64,000 nt of DNA, taken from assembly GCA_020055645.1 (NCBI GenBank), contig CM034547.1:25816513-25880512 (forward strand), in the 5' to 3' direction. Shown here piece by piece: positions 35,399-46,325 of the stretch. A program made the position numbers and the translations under genes. The notes below the pieces were generated by a model. That model saw only the letters and a program-made list of their open reading frames with translations, was not told the origin of the DNA and made no database searches. Position 1 is the stretch's first letter. Every line of letters starts with the position of its first letter. The stretch is from Tomocerus qinae. Lineage: Eukaryota > Arthropoda > Collembola > Entomobryomorpha > Tomoceridae.

Positions 35399-37271
35399 AT
35401 GGATCACTTAGTGGACGATCTATCTTGTGCCTTAGAAGAATCCAAATTAAAGAAAACATCCTGGAGACATAACCGAAGGTCTAGGTCTACCAGTAACTTA
35501 TTGCTATCCGTACCAGGTAATTACTTTCGTACACGACAGCGAGCTTCAGGTTTCGTTGTTCGTATGGATTCCTGTCCAGGTTAATAATAGTATCTTTTTT
35601 ATCGATGTACTCCGTTATACGGGATATATTCTAAATGTAGTAAGAAACAAGAAAGGGAATGAGCTGTGCCAACACAAAATCGACAGTAAAAGGATATCCT
35701 TTGGGAAAATATTAGTTTGGTAATTAGGAATCAAATCGTTATTCTCGAAGGACTGGAATAATTGGAAATATTGATTTATACAGGACACACGAAATCAAGC
35801 GAGGATGAAAATGACAGCGACGAAGCTGAGAGATCGCTTGCAAAATTGAGCTTGCAATGCAAAAGCAAACGGAAAGTTTGCCCAACAAAAATTGTGGAAT
35901 CGGACAGTTTCAATGAACTTTTTAACAATGGCCCTATCCCCAAAGTTTCCCAGTCCAAAAGGTAAAAATAAATTATAAAATGAATGAAATCATTTTATTT
36001 ATCAGCTTATCCAATTTCTTCGTAAACAGGCGGAGGAGGTACAAAAGAATGGCAATCGACATGGAGAACCGCTTAAAGGAGAAGAAGAAAGAGGATATAG
36101 TATTCGACGCTGGAAAACGGAAAAGAAACGTTAAAAATATTGAAGAAAGTTTAATAGTGTGTGAGGATCAGGTAATCTTATTAGACATTGACACTATAGC
36201 TTGCTTATCTGTTAAATAGGTTTAACATTCGGAACGGTCACGAAACAAAGGACATAAATATTTTTTCCTCGCAGCAGTTGGATTCTAACCCATTTACCAC
36301 CCATCCCATACTAAAGAATGAAGTTATCATAGTATTATATTATATCATACGAAGCAACATGGCTGTGTATCTATTACTTTTTGAAACATTACATTGATTC
36401 ATTAATTCGCCGAATTTTAACACTAGCATTTATTTTCAGCACCAATTTCCACTGTTTTTCATGTTAGGAAACGAGTGTATCAAAAATTTGAATGAAAACA
36501 ACGAGTAACACTCCAAAAGCCATAGTAAAATTGAGATTTATATGGAAATCCTCTTTCTGTTTTAGAGACTCCAGCTAATTAGATGAGGACAATGATTTAT
36601 GAGTTCTAATGTTTTTATTTGATTTGATTTTATTTTAAAGGAGATGAAAAGTGAAAGTCACAGCGAAATCAGTGAAAGTGATAGCGATTGTTGTAACGAT
36701 GGAGGAGAAGGTAGGTTTAAAATTCAGTTCTTGCAATTTTGACTCGGTTATAATCATCCTAAATAGTAAATTTTATGAATAGGTGATGACGAGCATTCAG
36801 ATTGGGTTGGCGAAGAAAATTGGCTAGAAGAAACGGATGAAAATCTACTTCGTCGTTTGAGAGAATATGCTCCTAGTAGAGAAATTCGTGCTGGGCGTCG
36901 AAGGGTACATACAGGAAGTAAATCTATGTTTTCCATCAAAACCTCAGCTAATGAACAGGTTTCAAAATTTTTGCAAGATCCTCGCCAAAGTGAAATCAGG
37001 TATGTGCAAAGGGAAACTATAATAGAACTTGCAATACTTACAATAACGATGAAAAATATTACTTTCCAGATTACATCCAATGAAAAAAGACGAACGGGTA
37101 CAACTGAGCCGATTAGCCCATTTATACTCATTGCGAATGCACTATATGAGAGAAGACGAGCATTTAACGTGTCCAATTTTAACTAAAACAACCAAAACCA
37201 CTCAAATGGATAAAGGCGACGAACCTGTCAATTTCCTGGTCGAAAGTGACCTTAAGCGCGTTAAAAAATAG
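35399..37271 (+). CDS. GPATCH2L: GPATCH2/GPATCH2L-like protein lacking a G-patch
   Basis: This is a poorly characterised nuclear protein family. Six exons join in phase to 308 aa: 35399-35516, 35784-35961, 36030-36171, 36641-36710, 36783-36999, 37070-37271. The family blocks are MDHLVDDLSCALEES at the N-terminus, RRRRYKRMAID (residues about 99-109), the acidic GDDEHSDWVGEENW, and RRRVHTGSKSMFSI..ANEQVSKFLQDPRQSEIR. The last block matches vertebrate GPATCH2L rather than GPATCH2. There is no glycine-rich G-patch at the C-terminus, again as in GPATCH2L. Rich in basic and acidic runs, consistent with nuclear localisation. The gene converges on the CREB3-type bZIP. Molecular function is unknown. 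Confidence 0.8.
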
Positions 37272-37866
37272 ACAACCTTTTTGAAGTGCAACGAAATGCA
37301 CTCCAAAAATATTTAGTAGTATTTATTATTTTAGTACACGTTCAATAATGCATTCGTGCCTTAAAGCACACCACACAAAATAACAAAAATATTGTCGAAG
37401 TCCAATATAAATGAAGTTAAGCCTTGTATTATGTCCACAGATTCTTCAAGCTACGAAAAATATGCCGATTCATCATTCAATAATAATAATGATGATTACG
37501 CAATAATCTATAATAATAGCCGCATTTGTGACTTGAAAATATATATAAGCAATAATATGTAATGTATTGAATATTTGTACAGCGCAAGATTAAATGTACA
37601 AATCCTTTTTGTGTTTACAAGAAATCGGGTATTAGTTTGTAACTACCGGTCTGTTAGTTTTAATTTTATATTTTAATCTTTTCTGGTCTGGGCACTCGTT
37701 ATTTAGTTAATTTTCAGTGAACCAGTGTTAGTATTACTGTTATCGGAAACATTAAAATGATCATGTTACATGATTTTTCAAGTAAAAAAGAACAAAAATA
37801 CTTATTTTCCCGAATGGTTCATTTATTTTCCCCAGCACCGATATACAAATATAGAAATCTTCCTCA
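37272..37866. other. convergent 3' flanks
   Basis: AT-rich 3' UTR sequence shared between the convergent GPATCH2L-like and CREB3-type genes. No gene seen. Confidence 0.45.
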
Positions 37867-39983
37867 TCAGTAATCAACTTCATTGTCCATTAAATTGTAC
37901 GGTCGGTTGAATTTTAGCCCGCCCGAGAGGACTTTCTTTTCGCTTGCGTCCAATTGTTGGTGCTAGAAATACAATCCAAAAATAAGTAAAAAAATACGAT
38001 TTTAAAAACTAATATTTTAATAGCTAAATTAGTTTTCTATTCGGCATTTTAAGGCTAAACTTGAGTAAGCTAATAATATTTTAAAACTATAATATTACAT
38101 AATTGAAACGGGGAATCTTTATTTTCGGCTCATCTTCATCTGGATCTAATGATTTCCAGTTTCGTAGTAGTGGTTTTGGATCCGGAGTTAAATTCATCAT
38201 TGTTCGAGAACGACCTTCACAAAAAATCATGAAAAATATTATCTACTACGTAGTTAACCGACTAATAAAATTGAAACAAATAATGAAAAATATGTTGTAC
38301 CAGCCAGAGAAGAATTCTGATCTTCAAAAGTGACGACCTCTCCGTTATCCCGCTTTACAGTGGGCAACACAACGAGGGCCAAGGACAAAATGAGAACCAA
38401 TAGAGTAGTCGCAGCAGGCATGTGCGTCTGTGCGCTTTGCTTTGAGGTCGCGTTCGACAGCGCCGCTTGCAGTCTCTTCACTTGCGCTGACAATTTTGAG
38501 TTGGCAGCTTCCAGTGTACGAACCTTCTTTGCCAAGTTTGACTTTTCTTCTTCCACTTCTTGCACTCTAAAAATTAAAAAGAAGTAGCTATAAATAATAC
38601 TATCATTCGATAATAATATTTTAAAAATACGCTTCACTCATTTCATGCTGAAAATAACGTATCAAATCGTTTTAAATGTTTCATTGCATTAAATAATTTC
38701 AATAAATACACCAAGACACTTAAAATACTTTAAAAGCATATGCGCCATGTTGTTTTACATTGGTGCTTTAAAAATGTTATCTATCGCATGAGTATAATAT
38801 ATCTGTATCTTTGTTCGACCGAAGTAGGGCGATATAGGCTTTACTTTTATAGCTTCATACTTAAAATCCAACGTCAATGTTAAATTGCTTGTAGTGTACG
38901 TGACTCTACTATTACAACATACATATAATATCCATAATATACTATACTATACATACATCTAGACTAGACTACTAAGTACTGCATGTTTATGTTTGACAAA
39001 TAATGACGTCAGCGCAGCAGAAGGCGATAAAACGACCGACTGAGTGAACAGAAAATGTGCACTTTGGACAGGGAATGTTACCTGCTCTGCAATTTGTCGA
39101 GAAACTCCTTCTTCCTCTTCCTGGAATCTTGGGCAGAAATTTTATTACGAATTTTCCTCCGAATTCGTTTCAACTCGCGTTCCTCATATTTAGTAAGAGG
39201 GTAGTGAGAGGGTAAACTGATTCCTTCCTTATTCAACAGTCTCTTTTCTTCCTCTAAATTAATAAAAATCAATGTATTACACAGTTAAATCTGGGTCAAG
39301 GATTAGGTACTAAATGTTTAAAAAAATGTTTGCATAAAATCAGAATGTATGAAATGATCAAAGATGGATGCTAATGGTGCTTACCGGAAAGTTTAAGTTC
39401 TTGGTAGTTGGTTTGTTCATTTTGGTCACTTTCAATGACTTCTTCAGTGATCATATCGTCTTGCTGTAGAATTTGAATTGCCTGTAAAATATTCAAAAGT
39501 AACTTCCACCAATACATTGGGTTTCCAAAAAAAACTAGTTTCAAATAGTTTGAAATTAACCTTGACTCCCGGCGGAAGAATTCCCACGAGCTGAACAACT
39601 TTAACATTAACATCTTCAAACTGATCAGAGGAGGTAGAACAAGAAGATGCGGAACACGGACTCAAGGTATCTTCAGGCAGAAAAATCTGATCCGAGGTTT
39701 CGGTGATTTCCTCCATTGTCTCGATCTTGTCTCCGTATCTGATTGATTCTAAAAATTTGTCATCATCCAAGCACCAGCTTTCCTGTTTTGAAATCCAAAT
39801 TATTCTATATTTATCTCCAAATTGATGAAACGAGGTCAAACACGTGAATAATTAATAGCTGATCTTATATTTTAAAAAAGAAGAAGACAAACTAACCCCA
39901 TCGAGGATGTCGAATGCGTCATCTTTCAAAAGACTGTCCTTAGCATTAAGGAAAATGTCCAAATGGTCCATATGTGACGTCAT
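37867..39983 (-). CDS. CREB3-family membrane-bound bZIP transcription factor
   Basis: CREB3 proteins sit in the ER membrane and, after cleavage in the Golgi, move to the nucleus to drive secretory-pathway genes. Seven exons join in phase to 351 aa: 39983-39897, 39782-39561, 39481-39385, 39253-39082, 38566-38301, 38214-38099, 37962-37867. An acidic N-terminal activation region is followed by the basic region [20 protein letters not shown] then QDSRKRKKE (157-185), a leucine zipper (about 190-232), and a transmembrane helix [18 protein letters not shown] (246-263). The placement of a TM helix right after the zipper is specific to this family. A TTTGCAG acceptor just before the ATG suggests a 5' UTR intron. 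Exons 6-7 are supported only by phase and splice sites, so the C-terminus is less certain. Confidence 0.88.
39004..39011. promoter_or_regulatory. perfect CRE palindrome TGACGTCA, intron 4
   Basis: Full consensus cAMP-response element inside an intron of the CREB3-type gene, 71 bp downstream of exon 4. bZIPs of this class bind CRE-like sites, so autoregulation is conceivable. Confidence 0.5.
39975..39982. promoter_or_regulatory. perfect CRE palindrome TGACGTCA at the start codon
   Basis: The site overlaps the initiation codon of the CREB3-type gene (ATG at 39983-39981 on the minus strand, codons Met-Thr-Ser). It could be a regulatory site or simply the coding sequence. Confidence 0.4.
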
Positions 39984-41833
39984 CTCTGCAAAGTTAGTAA
40001 ATAAATACAGTTAAAAACCTTCATACACTTTCGGCGGATTTTAACTACGCAATTTCTACTCCCTTTCACTCAATATACTAAAAGTTTCTACGTGATTGCA
40101 AAATCCATTCCTTTTCTTATCGCAAGGTATATAAAATTAAAATTAAAAATGTGTAAAAGGACGTAATTTACCGAAAAGGAATGTATAGTCACAGAAAGTG
40201 TGACAGACAGACACAGACAGACTGTACTATCCAACAATCTGTTCAACTAAACCAAAAGCAAACTAACCCTTCCCTAACATGTTGACATTTCTTCATTCCA
40301 TTCCTAACTCATAGAGCCCTCTGTCTCCGATTCCTTTCTCATTTTCATTCACGCACAGGAAACAAACGCTACTTACTAATGTAACTGTAAATAATAATTT
40401 TAACTTTCATACACACTCCACACACACACACTTGCATAAAACTGTAACATCTTTAACAAGCACGTTCGGTGTTCGTTGTTATGTATCATCATCGTCCTAA
40501 TTAGTTAACACAGCACCGGGTTTTGCTTTGCTTTTGCTTGTACAATGCATCTCTTCTGCAGCGGTATTAGTGTACAAGAATAATACTTATTGCATATACA
40601 AAACGGTGCAATATCCTATTATTTCTTCCAAACGACCCAGCCAAGAAGATAAAACCCAGACAAGCTATAAACTCAAACTATCTTCCTGACTTTTGTCACT
40701 ATTTGTGACTATTGTGGCCGTGACTATGTTGTGTGATCTATTTACCGTAACAGAGACGCCAAGGCACTAACCCAACAAACACCTACTCTCCGTATACTGT
40801 ATACCTAGCAAAACAGAAATAATTACTAGACAAGTGAATGAAAAACACTGGAAGGATGAAATGCTAATTTCACTAATTAGGGAGCAATGATCCACAAGTA
40901 TGATAATGATAATTGGCTTACTACTACGTGCTTACAGCCTACGTGATTTGATTTTTTACACTCCTACAATCACCTCTTAACAATCTCCTTTGCCTTCATT
41001 CATTTCTTACATAGTGTAAGCCAAGCCAATTGCGTCGCAAATGTGTTCGGATTAAATTAGCAAATTATTACAGAAATAAATTATTTGATGATTAACTAAA
41101 AATGATATCAAATCTCAGGTTTCATATCTTTCAACCGATTATACAAGGTGTTCGAGAGATATGGCCAATTTTTCCACCTCTGCTGTTAATCTTTTTAGGG
41201 CCCTGCATCAATTTCTTTTCAATTTTAAAATTATTGAACATAAATTCTTTTTATTTCTGTAAAATTATTAATTATTTAATTTATATTTTTATTATCAACT
41301 TATATATACCATGGACAATCATTTTATGTAACTAATTAAAGTACCTTGGAAAACTACTAAATGGAAAGCTACTATGAAGTCATTACTATTTTTATTTTAT
41401 CAGCACTACATTTTATAGGACCGCAGCCAGAAAAAAATTTCGGAAGGGGCCTTACAAAATATAAGTGGAAAAATTTTTGGGTTTAAAGGGCCCTCGCTTC
41501 GCTGCGTCTCTGATATTTTATCGGCAATTTTTCATCCTCTAAGATTTAACAGGGCCACGGTAAGAAATCTTTTTGACGGGGCGCTGGAAAAAAGATCATT
41601 TTTTGGTGGAGAATGTTTTGCAGTTTTTATGAAAAATTTTTCTTTATGGAGGCGGGTTGGTAATTTTTATAAAATCATCAGAACACCTTTGAATTTGAAT
41701 ACAAAATGAAAATTCAATTTCATAGCTTTCAACTTTCATAACATATAAGGCCTTAAATAAATAAACATAAAGACTTATATGGTTTCCAGTATTTATTTTT
41801 TATTTCTGTTATGCGATGCCATTTTCAAAATTA
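39984..41833. other. intergenic region, no gene seen
   Basis: It probably holds the 5' UTR exon and promoter of the CREB3-type gene. Around 41430-41520 lies GGGCCCTCGCTTCGCTGCG-type sequence, which resembles the GC-rich patch in the nested MITE at 20680 and may be a repeat relic. Confidence 0.4.
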
Positions 41834-44625
41834 TTAGGCAACAGTGAACACTTCATAGTCAACAATAGTGAAATGATAGGAAGGTGTTAATACAAATTCT
41901 CCATCACTTTCATAAGAATGTGGAAGATTGCTGTAAGAATCAGAGTTTTGGTTGCAATCATTGGAAATGTACAGATCTGCACCTGCTCCAAATATTGGTC
42001 CACTACTATAATATATAAACAAACACAAATCGAAATTAAATTAGATTTCGATTTCAATACCGTTTAAATTAAAATCATAAGAGTTTGATAAAAGTTCGTT
42101 ACGCTGTACTTTGGATCGTGACATAAAGCAAAATGTCTTTTGACGATATTAAATTTTTTAGGTTCATTTTTTCCATCGTAGCAAAAGAGGAAGGCAGCGT
42201 TTGAAGATGAATACTTTGGTGTCTTTGTATTTTGAGACCTGTGACAATTGCAATAATTTTAATTAAAACATTAAAATTTAAATACATATTAAAATAAAAA
42301 TATAAATTTAGAATAAATATAAAATTGAAACATTAAAATTTAAATACATATTAAAATAAAAATATAAATTTATAATAAATATTAAAATTAAAACATTAAA
42401 ATTTAAATACATTAAACAAAAAATATAAATTTAGAATAAATATTAAAATTAAAACATTAAAATTTAAATACATTAAAATAAAAATATAAATTTAGAATAA
42501 ATATTAAAATTAAAACATTAAAATTTAAATACATATTAAATTAAAAATATAAATTTAGAATAAATATTAAAATTGAAACATTAAAATTTAAATACATATT
42601 AAAATAAAAATATAAATTTAGAATAAATATTAAAATTAAAACATTAAAATATAAATACATTAAAATAAAAAAGATAAATGAAAAGTAAAATATTTATAAT
42701 AATTATTTATGAATTATATAAAAATAAAAATTAAGACACGAAGTAGATTGATAGAAATATAAATTCTGATCCAAATGCTAAAAAGTTTTTTACCAGGGAG
42801 CGTCAGCAAAACCTCCGCAGATCCATTTTGACTAAAAGAAAATTTTTTGTCAAAGAATTAATAATTAAATTAAAATTCAATATTTATGACTTAAAATAGA
42901 TGTTTTTACCTCTAGCAAGGTCACGACAAAAGTTGGGGTAGCTCCTGCAACTCGACTATGAAAATCATCTGCCCCATAGCCGTGACTGCTTGCTCTGTAA
43001 ATGCATTTCCAGCTTTGCTTATTATTTCCATACCATTCATTTAATTTTCTCCCGAGGATTATTCGGTCATTATTTATTATTGATGATTGAAATAGTCTTG
43101 GAGAATTTCTGGGTGTTAGCCGGGAATCCTCGGTGAATTTATGCGGTAGTGCGGCAAAACGATAACGCTCCAGAGAAAGTTCCATTGGAACGCAACCCGT
43201 TTTCTCTATTTCGTTTGCAAATAAATGGCTGTCTAAAACAAATACATTTTAGCAATCAGTATTTCATTTTCAGAAATTATTACATGATCATTGATGAATT
43301 AATTTAATTTAAAATGTAACTAAATACCAATGAGTAGTAGTCTGACATGACTAATGACAGGGGCTAAAAACTTTGAAACTTTCAGCCTCTCCTCTTCCGT
43401 CCATTGGCTGACATGAGTATCAACTTTGGCTTGTCTTTGGGACCATTTTAGAACACATCTCCAGACTTCTTCTTCTTCCAAACATAACTAAAATTAATTA
43501 AATGTACATTTAGTAGATTAATTAAAATTTTCTATGTTAATTTGCATTTATTTACAAGCAAATATGATAATACAGCGGCAAAATCCAAACAAAACACGGT
43601 TATTACTATTTTACTCCTGGAAGATACTTTAAATTGTACTAGATTGTATTTTTAAACTATAATTTAAATGATGATCAAATTAATGTTTCAAAATTAAATA
43701 TTGAAAATTCAAATAGGAACTTAAACCACATAGTTTCGCAGCAAAAGGCCCAAGGGCACGTGCCCGTCCCCGAAATTGAGAGAAATATTTGTTTCAAAAC
43801 GTTGTTTCGACCGGCTTAAGTATTTTTTCAGATTCAGCATGTGAAAATGTGGGAATTTCGTATTATTTTATGAAATGAAAAGTTATTTCTAAACTGTCTG
43901 ATAATGTTGCCACTGAATATATCTACTTCCTCTGCATAAAAATTTGTCAATAAAAGGGACCTGGTCGGAAGAAATAATGGCAACAAGAACATCTTGATTA
44001 ACTGAGAAAAACTCTTCGTTCAAGCATTCTCCGGGATTGTCCCCAATGTAAGCGACTGCTTTCGAAATTATATTTTCTAGCCCTTTTTGTCCATTGGAGA
44101 CTTTTCCAATTGCTTCTTTCAGTAGATTGATAGCACTGATTGGTTTCATATTACAAAATAAAATTTCTTCACATTTTTCTGTCAGGTCATCTAGTTGGAA
44201 TTGCAAAGATAAGCAGTACAAGTCCAGCGTCTTCTCTGGTACTAAAGGGAGCTTTTGAAAACGATTCAAAACTTTAGAAAACCAAAAACATTTGCAAGCA
44301 GAAGATAAAACCATAATAATACTACCTCTCCGGTGTATACGAAGTCAAGAAAATTAGCAAAAACGGCACAATCAACGTTAATTTTTTTCTCATTGCTAAT
44401 GGAACACCTGCAAGACACGAAAGAGCTATTATGCAAAAATAATGATGGAGAAAATTGGAAACAGCTTTTATTGCGAAATAAAATAAACCTTGTTTGTAAT
44501 ATCAGTGAGTGAGCGTGAAAAGGAACTTCATTTGGACCAATGTAAAATGTCAAATCCGCGGATTTACTATCCTTCTGGAGTGCTTTCAAATCTTTGAGCA
44601 ATTGGTTGAGTCCCAAAGGGAGCAT
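41834..44625 (-). CDS. BTB-BACK-TLDc domain protein
   Basis: BTB-BACK modules usually recruit Cullin-3 ubiquitin ligases, and TLDc domains are linked to oxidation resistance and V-ATPase regulation. Eight exons join in phase to 443 aa: 44625-44489, 44407-44326, 44251-43961, 43487-43328, 43232-42910, 42831-42794, 42238-42110, 42005-41834. The BTB domain (about 15-100) shows SADLTFYIG, VPFHAHSLIL and FLDFVYTGE. BACK (about 105-230) shows LEEEEVWRCVLKW and ISHVRLLLI. TLDc (about 260-443) shows SWKCIYRASSHGYGADDF, CGGFADAPW, AFLFCYDG, the diagnostic FGAGADLYIS and NSDSYSNLPHSY. The join of exon 7 to 8 (AA/GTACAG to TATAG/T) was chosen because it restores the TLDc core. Substrate and role are unknown. 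Confidence 0.88.
42245..42670 (-). repeat. AT-rich ~60-bp minisatellite in TLDc intron 6
   Basis: About seven tandem copies of a ~60-bp unit containing AACATTAAAATTTAAATACA and AAAATATAAATTTAGAATAA, with a few indels between copies. It fills most of the intron between the exons at 42794 and 42238. Confidence 0.85.
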
Positions 44626-46325
44626 TCTGAAATCGGTTGTCAATTGTTAATTAAAAATACTGCTTAAATATTCGGAAACCTAACTGGAGACTTTTCCTAC
44701 AATTTGTACTAGAGGTAAAGGAATGTTTAAATTGTTTTCTAGCCTCGGGGCCTGAATTCCATCGCATTCGTTGATTCTTCTTAGTCTCACTCTTGTTCAC
44801 ATAATGTCTTATGCATTTGTGGTGCTAGCTAGGGCTAGTTGATGCTACTCATACTCATACTCATGTACTTAAGTTAGTACCTCAACTCAGTATTCAAATG
44901 CACTAGTCTTAACTAAAACTCAAATCCACACTATCCTCAAGATGTTATAGAATCCTGATATGCAAATACGACCGTTCTTCCCTCGTCTTACGCATAAATC
45001 AACAAAAATCATGTAGAAATATACTCTAGCCAAAATACTATGGGCATTGATAATTTTCATAATTTTCTTATTATACAATTTTTCATAATAGGAACAATAA
45101 TTTAAGTTATAAAACTAATTTATACCGGGTAGCAAATTTTTCACTAGCATTTTGAAAGATTATCATAATAAAAATATAAAACGTAAAGAAATGAATGGTT
45201 TTCAAGCATTAACATAAATTATTGTGAGTTAAAGGAATTACTGTCACTTGCATTTTTTGCGGATTTCTTAGCGATAATGATAATACATACGAAATTCTAA
45301 TAGCTTTAGTAATTTAAGTAGCGCCACTAAAGTTACATTCATTTGGGTGCTACTATATTATATTGTTCTTGAAAAAATTGCTCAGTGCGGTCCTTCGAGC
45401 TATTTTCAACCAGTGAATCATGAATTTGACATAATTTCATTTTGTTTCAATTCACAAGTAGATTAAGCAAACACCATCATTCATTTTAGCACAGTAGTCA
45501 TCCAGTAATGAAGATGAAGACGACAAATCCGCAGAAATTCTCAAGTGCTGAAGTGTAGATAAAATGTTGGGATCTGAATCTGAGAGCATGAATTTTATAA
45601 ATGGTGATGGCGAATGGCGATTGAATATTATTGGAAGGCTTCGTACGGGTGAGAAAATGGCAACAATGAAAAATTCCTGTGTGCGGATGAAAATATAACA
45701 ACAAAATAAGTGGTGAAGGTAAATCTAAACAAAAGAGTAAAAACAAATTTAATGAATGAATTGGGTGTGAAGGGACAGATGAGTGTGAAAAAGACATAAT
45801 TCATGAAAAAGACAATAAATGGTGTCACAAGAGAAGAGAAGATGGCGAGGAGGAGATTTGGTGAATAATTATGAAGTGATGGTGGGGAGCGGAAAAAAGT
45901 CCGAAAAAGCAATAAATAAGAATGATGAATGAGAGTAGCAAGTGCAACGAAACAGACTTTGCAAGAGTCATGCTCATGGAAGAAGGGGAAACCGAAATTA
46001 TTGATTTTCTACAGAGCAAGCAACGCCCTTAGATCACACAGTCGAGCAGAATCCCACGTAATCCACATTAGTGTGTGCAGCAAGCAGTAGCAGGGAAAAC
46101 GGAGCATCTCTCTGAAACACAAACAGACTAGACACACTAGTCGACACAGAGAGATTCAGCAGGATTTTCCATTCGTTTACATCGTCGTGTTGTGGCAATT
46201 GAGTTTTACTCGGAATGGCTTTGTAATTCTGATAAAGTCTTCCATAGCCATCACATTAGATTATAACAACGCAACATTCAAGTGCAAATAAAAGATAAGA
46301 TAAGAATTATGTAGGATTATTCAAA
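44626..46325. promoter_or_regulatory. divergent upstream region of BTB-TLDc and Frizzled
   Basis: 1.7 kb separate the two divergent start codons. The minus-strand frames around 45500-46020 are F/S/L-rich shadows without domains. The right part (about 46020-46325) is less AT-rich and probably holds the Frizzled 5' UTR. No core promoter motif is certain. Confidence 0.35.

Noticed and set aside
35776-35958. 60-aa minus-strand frame
   Set aside because: Antisense of the second GPATCH2L-like exon, with no support of its own.
43735-43790. GGCACGTGCCCGTCCCC-containing patch similar to MITE ends
   Set aside because: Only a short GC-rich resemblance to the insert at 20571-20752; no paired end or duplication found.
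45498-46019. Overlapping F/S/L-rich minus-strand frames upstream of Frizzled
   Set aside because: Composition matches complementary reading of GA-rich non-coding DNA. No conserved motif.
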